Source: Ananas comosus (lineage: Eukaryota > Streptophyta > Magnoliopsida > Poales > Bromeliaceae). Taken from it: DNA of 64,000 nucleotides. Positions 56,001-64,000 of the stretch are shown here, in pieces (within the stretch, counting starts at the first letter, position 1; each line of letters opens with the position of its first letter). The notes under the pieces are model-generated. The model did not search any database, was not told the DNA's origin, and was given only the letters and a program-made list of their open reading frames with translations. Both the position numbers and the translations under genes were made by a program. The stretch is from the NCBI RefSeq assembly GCF_001540865.1, contig NW_017893446.1, positions 2,487-66,486 on the forward strand, in the 5' to 3' direction.

Positions 56001-57809
56001 AAAGGAACTACCCCATCCATGATTTGGAGCTAGCGGCGGTGATTTTCGCCTTGAAGCTGTGGAGGCACTACTTATATGGTGCCCATTGTGAGATTTATAC
56101 CGACCACAAGAGCTTGAAGTACCTGTTTACACAGAAGGAGCCCAACATGCGTCAGCGGCGGTGGTTGGAGCTGTTAAAGGATTATGATGTTGATATCCTC
56201 TACCACCCCGGGAAGGCAAATGTGGCCGCGGATGCGCTGAGTAGGAAGTCGGCGAAGAACCTCGCTTTTGATATTACCCAGCAAACACCCCTGTGGCTGG
56301 ATATGGAGCAATTAGAACTTGAAGTGGTCGCTCCCGAGGTCCCGACTCAGTTGATGGCACTCGTTGTCCAACCGACCTTGTTGGAGAGGATTAAAGATCT
56401 GCAACCCGCAGACCCAGAACTCCAAAAGGTGCGGCGAAACATCGAGGAAGGGCATGGCGGCGATTTCAAGGTAGACGCCGATGGTACGCTTCGGTTTCGA
56501 AATCGATGGTGTGTGCCGAAAAATGGAGAGCTTCGTGAATTGATTCTGCAATAAGCACACCGATCTCCATATGCCGATCACCCGGGTGGCACCAAGATGT
56601 ATCAAGGACTAAAAATGCACTACTGGTGGCCGGGAATGAAAGGTGACATTGGACGCTTTGTGGTGAAGTGCTTAACATGCCAACAAGTGAAGGCCGAGCG
56701 TCGATTTCCAGCGGGAAAGCTTCAAAGCCTACCAATCCCCGTTTGGAAATGGGAGGATATATCGATGGACTTCGTGGTCGGCTTGCCTCGCTCAACGGGC
56801 GGCCACGATGCAATTTGGGTAATTGTGGACCGATTGACGAAGTCGGCACACTTCTTGCCAATCCACACTATGTGGTCAGGTGATAAGTTAGCGCAGGTAT
56901 ACCTTGACGAGATAGTGAGACTGCACGGGGTGCCGAAATCGATCATGTCGGATCGTGACCCCTGGTTCACTTCACACTTCTGGAAGAGCCTGCAGGGAGC
57001 CCTTAGCACACGACTCGACTTTAGCACCGCATTTCATCCTCAGACCGATGGGCAAACAGAGAGAACTATTCAAACTCTGGAGGACATGTTGTGAGCGTGT
57101 GTCATCGACTATAAGGAAAGTTGCTGTGACCACCTACCTATGGCCGAGTTTGCCTACAACAACAGTTATCATGCTAGTGTGGAGATGGCACCGTTCGAGG
57201 CTCTCTATGGGCGGACGTGTCGATCTCCTATACACTGGAGCGATGTAGGTGAGCGTGCTGAGTTCGGCCCGGATGTGTTGCGAGAGGCGGAAGAGAAAGT
57301 CCGCCTTGCTCGTAAGATATTGTTCACGGCGCAGTCGAGACAGCAAAGCTATGCAGATAGGCGCCGTCGAGATATAGAATTCGCGGTAGGTGACGGCGTA
57401 TTCTTGAAGGTTTCACCGATGCGGGGTGTGAAGAGGGTTTGGAGTGCGGGGAAAACTAAGTCCCTGATACATTGGACCATATGAAATATTGGAGCGAGTC
57501 GGCACGGTAGCCTACCGACTTGCTTTGCCGCCGAAGCTTGCGGATGTACACAATGTGTTCCATGTCTTCAATCTCCGCAAGTATATTCACGACCCCTAGC
57601 ATACAATGCTGTATGAACCGCCGGAACTTCAAGGAGACTTGAGCTACGAAGAATTTTCGGTAAGGATTATCGCCCGAGAGGTGCGAAAGTTGAGGAATCG
57701 AGAAATTCCCTATGTAAAGGTCAGGTGGAGCAATCACGAGGATCGCGAAGCCACCTGGGAACGCGAGGATCTAATGAGAAAGCACCACCCTCATCTATTT
57801 GAGGAGTAA
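53036..57809 (+). pseudogene. gag-pol: Gypsy E2 gag-pol polyprotein, degraded
   Basis: ATGACTGACC at 53036 opens a single frame that continues to ~57440 with stops at 53936-53938 (TGA), 56552-56554 (TAA) and 57092-57094 (TGA). A frame change around 57440-57490, a TAG near 57597 and a resumed frame to TAA 57807 follow. Order: gag domain (KFHPPTFEGEKVELEMVESW, VPDVVKDDRDRAEWFLRGLRP), CCHC ([14 protein letters not shown]), protease ([13 protein letters not shown]), RT ([44 protein letters not shown]), RNase H ([34 protein letters not shown]), integrase (AHRSPYADHPGGTKM, MDFVVGLP, MSDRDPWFTS, DGQTERTIQ), GPY/F-like region and chromodomain-like tail (REVRKLRNREIPYVKVRW, EATWEREDLM). About 1590 codons, normal for Tekay elements. 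Confidence 0.92.
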
Positions 57810-57867
57810 GGTATGAATTTGAGTTAAAGTAAAGAATCGAGTTAGTTTCAAGGACGAAACTCCTTTT

Positions 57868-57880
57868 AAGGAGGGGAGGA
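57868..57880 (+). other. polypurine tract of Gypsy E2
   Basis: AAGGAGGGGAGGA immediately before the 3' LTR. Confidence 0.85.
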
Positions 57881-59363
57881 TGTAAGGAAGTGAATTCTCA
57901 AAATCCGAGAATTGTACTTCATCCAGGATCGACTAATTGTCGAGAGAATGCCCTTTGTGGGAGTTGAAAATGTCCAAAACACAAAAAGTGCATTGGAGTT
58001 GAGTCCGCGAGAGCAAATGGTGCAAACTGCATCATTGGGCTGAGATTACTCTCGGGGATCGGTCTCTGGAGGTAAGAGACCGGTTCCCTCGGCTGGGTGT
58101 AGCGGGGTTGTTTGGTGCAACCGGTCCCTGGTAGGAGGGACCGGTTCCCGAACGTGGTCCCAGCGAGAAATGCCGAAATTTGGCTTAGTCCTGAAAATCG
58201 AGCTGTCGGGGACCGGTCTCTCAGGCGAGGACCGGTCTCCCGAGGATCGGTCTCCCGGGGAGAGACCGGTTCCCGAACGCGTGCGCCCGAGGGAAGCTCT
58301 CGGGGACCGGTCCCAAGTCGGGGAGACCGGTCCCTCCGCCCGAAAACTGCCCAGTAAGGGCTGTGCAGTGGATGGAAAGTTGAGGGGTTTTTATGCAAAA
58401 TGGCCTTTTTTAGAGTGGGTTGAGCCCTCTCTCTCCCTCACACTCTCTCATTTCACTCTCTCTCCCTCTCTTTCTCTCTTGCTCTCTCTCTTTATAAAAG
58501 AAAGGAGAAGGAGAAGAACAAGAAGAAGAGGAAGGAAAAGAAGAGGAAGAACAAGAAGGAGAAGAAGAAGGAGATCAAGAGGAAGGCCTTGGACACCTTC
58601 ATCTCCCTCTCCTCTTCTCTTTGGTGTAGCACAAGAGGTAGGCTCTTGAACCCTAGCTTCTAAACTTTGGAGTTTTGAGTTTTGATGCTTTGGAATGGGT
58701 CAAATGGACCCTAAGCATGCTTCTAAATAGATCAATCCCAAGAAATCTAGGGATTTATTGATGGTTTGCTATGGGTGCAAACCTAGGGTTCCAAAATGGG
58801 GTTTTTGTGAAAGTATGAGATTGATCTCATTTGAAGCCTTGGAAAACCTATTGTTAGGTCACAAAACATGGGGGCGAAGTCGGTTTTGGCATTCGGCAAG
58901 CCGGCGTGAAGTTCTCGGCAAAATAGGGCCGGGATAGTGTTGATTTGGGTAAGGAAGGCTAAAGCCTTTTCGCAAAGTTCGGCTGAGGAAAAATACTCCC
59001 AAGCCCTCTACATCGATTAAAGGTAGGGGTGCCTCCCCGAACTTTCGGACTCCCTTTCTAATATCTTAGCTGCATTTAATCTCATCTCTTCATAGTAGCA
59101 TTGTAGATTGCATAGTAGCTTCCATTCCTTATAACTCGTTCTAATTGAACCTAGTCGGACTTGGAATCCTTGGTAACTAGATAGTAGGATTGGTCGAACT
59201 GGATCAATAGATTCGAAAAGAAAAGAATGTAAAGATGGGGTTTGATGATAATAGAAAGTAAAGTGTAATGTCGAAAACAAATGAGTGGCATCCAAAATGT
59301 AAATATGACCGAGTTGGCATAATAGTGTAAATAACACACAGGGTTAGAACCTAGGGATAGGGT
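57881..59363 (+). repeat. Gypsy E2 3' LTR, right half lost
   Basis: It matches 49952-51440 almost throughout. Identity falls in the last ~350 bases (59000-59363), which carry many small indels relative to the 5' LTR; this may be low-quality sequence. It is cut by LTR I after AGGGT. Confidence 0.85.
58058..58335 (+). promoter_or_regulatory. ACCGGT palindrome array in E2 3' LTR
   Basis: Same motif order as 50127-50405 with a few substitutions. Confidence 0.65.
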
Positions 59364-61657
59364 TGTCACGCCCTCGGGACCGGCACGAGGCCGCTCCCGT
59401 ACGCGTCCCCAGCCAGCCATATGTCAACACATATAAGCATCTACATCAACAACGATAATAAAGCCAAGAAATGATCCATACTAAGAGATACTAGAGTAGT
59501 AGATATTCTATATTAGTTATACCAGAGTAAAGGAAACAACCAAAACAAAAAAGTAAGATATAATAGTAACAATATCTGACTCTAGTACAAAAATGGTGGT
59601 AACTCTATACAAAAGTGCTGGTACATACTCTCAATCCTTGCACAAAATAAAAACAAACCGAGAAGGTAGACCACTACTATCCGAATCGTCCTCGAGAGGA
59701 AGCCGCCTAGCTCAAGCAACTCCGCTTCCGCGTCCATAGCCTCCTCCCGGGGGGCGGGGGGGGCGGGTGGAACGGCTCTGAAAGGAAACATAAACCAGAG
59801 CGTGATAATACTATAATTTTATAGTTTCCCCAGTGGCAATTACTGACGACTCTGAATCTCATGCACAACATAGGCCCCAAAGAAAGGTAAGTAACGCAAT
59901 AAAATAATAAACAATAAAGAGCGAGTAGAAGAACTGCATAAGAAAGCATAAAAAAATGCTCTAACTACTATATTTTCAAGAATAATATGATTTATGGTAA
60001 TGTTACATCTATGTCATAATATAATATGTCCAATGCATAACTAAATCCTCAACACAATTAAACAGTAACCCTCACCGATCTAAATGCAGTGCTAAAAGTA
60101 AGCTCCTATCAAAGCAACCCCAGTATACTATATATTCCCATGCTAGGCTAGAACATGTCAATATTCTACTAACTACTAAGCTGATTTGCGGCATGATTAT
60201 TCATTCTCACTACCGTTGTCGATTTCACATTTCCTATAAGGACCATAACCATAGTAATTCCAGCTTTGTGCCCGCCTTAATGTGCCTTGTGTACCCAACA
60301 ACCACTACTCTTGGAAAATTGTCTTCCCACCTGCGACCCGAAGACCGTAGCTTCTCATAACGCGCACAGCAACATACGTAGCGTAGGCTAACTCCGGAGT
60401 GCCGGCTTGTAGGGAGCGACCCTCACAAGCATGTGTGAATGAACACAAATGGCAAGCAAGCATAGTCAAGGCTCAAGTATCCAACCCTCATGTCTCAAAC
60501 ATGGCAAAAGCTACTAGTAACCCAACGGTTTAGGTCCGTGTCACAATGTGATAGCTCAACTCTCACTTGTTTAGTGCCTCTTTATGACACTTAAGCTTCA
60601 CAACCAATCAAGCTCAATTCATGTTCTATGTTTCAAATACGACATTATACCACGTTCATTATAGCCCGGGGCCTGATGCCTCTTTATGACATTGGCCCAA
60701 AATCTCAAATGGTCTAAGTCCCAAAGCCTCTCTAGGCTTCCAAAGTCCCTATTATCACAATTGGGCTTAAAGGTTAAATGCATGAAAGTAATGTTCATTT
60801 TCATCATAGGAATCAAGGTTCCAAGTTCCAACTAGAATGCCATGTCCCACATGCATGTATCCTACCACATAAGGGTCCAAAAATTCACTAAACATATGCA
60901 TGTTAAGCATTTTAAAATTCATAATAAATATATCTAATATGATTATGCGTGCTTTTTCAATTAACGATACTCAAATCTTCACAAATGAGATTTTCTCATT
61001 ATGTGGCTAGGTCAAACCCACCGAACCGTCGCGGTGTCCTTCGTTTCGCCGAAAAAAGTCATCCACGAGTCTCAAAATACCCTAAAAGTGATGAGCGAAG
61101 AGATACACAAGCGTTACGAGCAACTCTAGGCTCAAACATTAACCATCTCAAGAATAGGGTCAAAAACTCACCTCTAGTGCAAAATCTCTTCCTAAGCTCC
61201 AAAAGAGAGCTAAATCCCTTCCAATCCAACCCAAAGGAAGGCTCTAATCCAAGTGATCAAGCTCCAAAAGCCCTAGGTCCAAAATACCCAAAATAAACCC
61301 TAAAATCCCATTCTAGGGTTCCATATGGTAAAACCTACCAAAACAAGGATCAAAGGTTAGAATCAAGGTACTAACCTCTCAAGATGCCTCCAAACAAGCT
61401 CCAAATCTTCTAAAGTTGAAGATTGGTCCACCACCAAGCCTTACAAGCAAGCTCCAAGCCTTGCAAGGGTGGAAAAGAGAAAAAAAAAGGGGTTGAGCTC
61501 CAAGCTTCCTCAAGCAAGCTCCTCCTCCTCTTCTTATCCTCCTTCTTCTTCTTCTCTCTCTAGAAAGTGTAGGGAGAGGGTGAGAATGAGGAAATGAGGA
61601 AGGAAGGAGGGTGGAATGGCTAATAAGCCCATCTAGTGTAACAAAATCCAGTGAGGC
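59364..61657 (-). mobile_element. Gypsy LTR I, truncated
   Basis: It begins TGTCACGCCCTCGGG on the plus strand, like LTRs H and K, and is inserted in the E2 3' LTR. Its minus-strand 5' part is missing beyond 61657, where LTR C2 starts. The 61480-61600 region is the reverse complement of the CTCTCTC/GAAGAAG leader typical of the family. The remainder is noncoding. Confidence 0.75.
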
Positions 61658-63804
61658 TGTAACATACCAGATTTTGGTATAAAAATAAAAATAAATAAAA
61701 ATAGTGTGAGAAACTATTTTTATTGGATTTGTAGAAGTAAAACATAAGTCAGAAGTGACTTGTGCTGAAATCGGAATGAAAACAGAAGATCTAGAATTTT
61801 CTGTTGGAAACGGGACAGATAAATTAGCAGAAAATGCACAGTCTCAGAAAATTATGAAAATTGGCAGAGATGTCAGAAATATTTTTATGAGGCTAGATTT
61901 AAGGTTTCATATTTTTCTGACACCCGTAGAGTGAGAAATAAAATCCGAAAGCTATCTGATAAAGATTGCAGTTCGGTACAGTTTTCAGTGACCAAACGGG
62001 GTCAAAACTGAACCAGTGATCGTCAGCTTGTTAAGTTAAGTAAAACCGAACAGACTGTCAAGTTTGAGCTCAAACGGACATTCAGGGAGCTCCGGCGAAA
62101 GTTATCAGATTTTAAGTTGCCTGGATGAATAGTGTTTTGAGGTGTTGACTATATAAGAAGACTTCATGTCTTCTTCTTCCCTCAAGCAGCCGACCGCCAC
62201 CACCACCATGCGTTCATGGTGTGGGGAGAGAAAACCTTATTTCTCTCTCTAGATTTCTCTCTTATCTCTCCAAATCTCTCTCTAATAATTTGAGGGTTGG
62301 TGGAGAGCGAGCTTGCGAACGCATTGGAGGCGTCGGTTCGGGCTTTCGTGCGGCCGTTGCAACGGTGTGTTTTCGTCGCGGCGTTCACATTGAGGTAAGC
62401 TTTTAGGATTTGGCTTAATCCTTAGTTCTAAGTGTTCTAATAGCCTCTAATGAGCATTCTAAACATGTTTGCTCCATTTAATTTGGATTATTTGGAGATT
62501 AATTCATGTTAGGCTTAGAAAATGGGGTTTTGTAAAATATGAGGGTTTGATCTCATTTGACCCTCTGTAAACCTAATTGCTAGGTAAACGAACGCGTTGG
62601 CGAAGACGGTTCGGCGATTCGTCTAGCCGTTGCGAAGTTATTAAAGAAACGGATGTTTAGGCTTCGTTTTCGCCTGGAGGGCCGAGGCGATATCGTAAAT
62701 TCATGAAAATGGATTTGAAGCATCGTGGCACATAACCGAAGACCTTTAATTTTCGGATCGTGAATTGGAGGCCGTTCGGGTGGTCGCGTGAGAGATCGGG
62801 CCAAACCGGGTGCCGGGTGCCGCGGGAGGCCGATTGCAAGTGTCGACAAGCAATCGGAATGCGAAATGAGGTGGGTTGTGCTTACCGAAGCGACTAGGTC
62901 GCCCTTTATGTCTAGGAAATGAGATTTCATATTGATGCATGTTAACATATTATAGAAATGCTAGATAAATGCATGTGATTAATGCTTTGAATGCATAAGA
63001 TAAAGGGAATGTTAACATTATAAGAACATGATAAGAGGAATGCATGATGACTTAGTGTAAATAGTGCTAGATGAATGCATAGAGTAATGTTAAAGTTTAC
63101 ATGATAAGCATGCATGGGGATAATGCTAAGTAATGGTATGATAAGAATGATGTAGAAATAATAAATGCAAGCATGTGGCTAATGCTAAGATATACTTGAT
63201 GATCATGTTGTAGAAATACTAATGTTAAGAAATGAAAATGTGCATATGGACAATCTATATACATTAGATCGAGTGGCATTAAACCTAGAGTCATGAACAT
63301 AGGTTGGACATGGAGGATATGAATCTAGTGCCAAAGAACATAGGTTGGACATCAAGTGGCATTAAACCTAGTGTATTGAACATAGGTTGAACAAGTATTG
63401 TGTGAACCTGGTGTCATGAACCTAGCAAACACTTGTGGCATTGAGCATATATATTTGTATCATTCATACATAATAGGGCTAAGTACATGTGAACCTTGGT
63501 TACTTTCAATGACATATTTCTAACGTAGTTGAACATAGAGAAAGGTAGAACTATAATGGACATGTATGTTAGAACCCTATTATTGTGTGAATGTGAGAGT
63601 TGGACTTGGACATTATGCATAGAGGATATAGTTGTTAAACATAGTTTAACCAAGAGTGGCATTGGACCAATTGACATAGAGTAGCATGATTAAATAGGTA
63701 GAAACCTATTGTGACATTGGCATTGTGACTAGTGGCTATGAATCCTCAAGTTGAGGATTGATCGATACTCACGATAAGTCTTGGCTTGAGGGAGGTAGCT
63801 CCCC
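61658..63804 (+). mobile_element. Gypsy LTR C2, truncated by LTR J
   Basis: It begins TGTAACATACCAGATTTTGG and is homologous to LTR C (minus strand from 25078). It includes a CTCTCTC leader (62220-62290), which looks like LTR leader sequence. The 63250-63430 part has repeated AACATAGGTTGGACA units. Inserted in LTR I; cut by LTR J at 63805. Confidence 0.75.
63250..63430. repeat. degenerate short repeats in LTR C2
   Basis: Units of the type TGAACATAGGTTGGACA and GTGGCATTAAACCTAG recur at irregular 45-60 base spacing. Confidence 0.5.
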
Positions 63805-64000
63805 TGTCATGCCCCCGACCGCACTACCCGAAAACAGTACCAATTTGGTCCGTTTCGAGGGCGGCGTGCGTGATGCCGAACGGACGGAGTTTCCCTTGTC
63901 CGCCCAAGGCTAAGCAACAGATTGTATACAGCAAGTCCCCAGGAAAACAACTTGCATTCATACACAATCAACAACGAAACGAGAGCACAAACAGTGCTAC
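63805..64000 (-). mobile_element. Gypsy LTR J, beginning only
   Basis: It starts TGTCATGCCCCCGACC and contains the family end block (reverse complement of CCTTGGGCGGACA) at 63896-63911. It runs out of the window; inserted in LTR C2. Confidence 0.7.

Larger units (their letters stand above)
49952..59363 (+). mobile_element. Gypsy E2: nearly complete Tekay/Del-type chromovirus
   Basis: 5' LTR 49952-52699, primer site, gag-pol 53036-57809, polypurine tract 57868-57880, 3' LTR 57881-59363 (its right half is cut by LTR I). Domain order is Gypsy (RT and RNase H before integrase) with a chromodomain-like C-terminus. Gag-pol has several stops, so the copy is dead. It is closely related to E1. Confidence 0.92.

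Noticed and set aside
58170..58649. A plus-strand frame rich in Arg/Lys over the E2 3' LTR leader
   Set aside because: Encoded by CT-rich and GAAGAAG-type simple repeats in the LTR leader; frames over such repeats are expected by chance.

Overview
The window is repeat-dominated nuclear DNA of a flowering plant. Almost everything in it is LTR retrotransposon sequence (Ty1/Copia and Ty3/Gypsy), much of it nested. The LTR elements whose primer-binding site is visible use the plant initiator-Met tRNA type (TGGTATCAGAGC or a near variant), and the captured host-gene fragments have strongly GC-ending codons, which suggests a commelinid monocot (inference; species not determined). No rRNA, tRNA, CRISPR array or bacterial operon was seen. 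The only host-gene material is (a) a chimeric pectin-methylesterase-inhibitor-like / 14-3-3-like ORF split by a retrotransposon (700-1213 plus 10656-11287) and (b) two exons of a 3-hydroxyisobutyrate dehydrogenase-type gene (46740-46877 and 49753-49835).

Layout. 1-1213: AT-rich DNA, then the chimeric ORF on the minus strand. 1214-10650: Copia-1, with target-site duplication (TSD) CTACT; it has gag and an extra ORF (ORF3) but no pol. 10656-11287: rest of the chimeric ORF and more captured fragments. 11288-28275: Gypsy E1, whose 5' LTR holds two solo LTRs (D at 11557-15029, TSD GAACC; C at 15092-25078), and LTR C in turn holds the gag-only Copia-2 (18531-24358, TSD ATACT). 28276-38328: Copia-3 on the minus strand with LTRs, ORF3 and full-length but stop-ridden gag-pol. 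38329-39353: partial LTR K. 39355-39543: cloning-vector sequence (lacZ-alpha, T7 promoter, polylinker) joined to plant DNA at a HindIII site. 39544-41124: gag start and LTR of Copia-4. 41125-46708: two Gypsy fragments joined head to head (F minus, G plus, with the 3' LTR of G). 46709-49951: dehydrogenase exons, with solo LTR H (TSD ACACC) in an intron. 49952-59363: Gypsy E2, a nearly complete Tekay/Del-type chromovirus with one long degraded gag-pol. 59364-64000: LTRs I, C2 and J, each inserted in the previous one.

How the parts work together. The Copia elements resemble the SIRE/Maximus lineage: a large gag, pol in Copia-3 only, and an extra ORF3 in the env position, related by my reading to the 'putative plant transposon protein' family. 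ORF3 seems to have its own promoter: in three copies a TATA box follows ACCGGT-type motifs and lies about 120 nt before a consensus splice donor, and a 5'-UTR intron of about 380 nt ends just before the ATG. The same motif class (palindromes around ACCGGT) forms dense arrays upstream of the core promoter in Copia and Gypsy LTRs alike. One Copia LTR and one Gypsy LTR share identical 21-base and 15-base blocks in swapped order. These are the best candidates for something undescribed.

Assembly quality. There are runs or single Ns at 2171, 3004-3032, 6667, 15616 and 39354. At least four sit on abrupt sequence switches, and one is next to vector sequence. Element structures that cross those points (Copia-1 in particular) may be chimeras of BAC contigs rather than real chromosome order.
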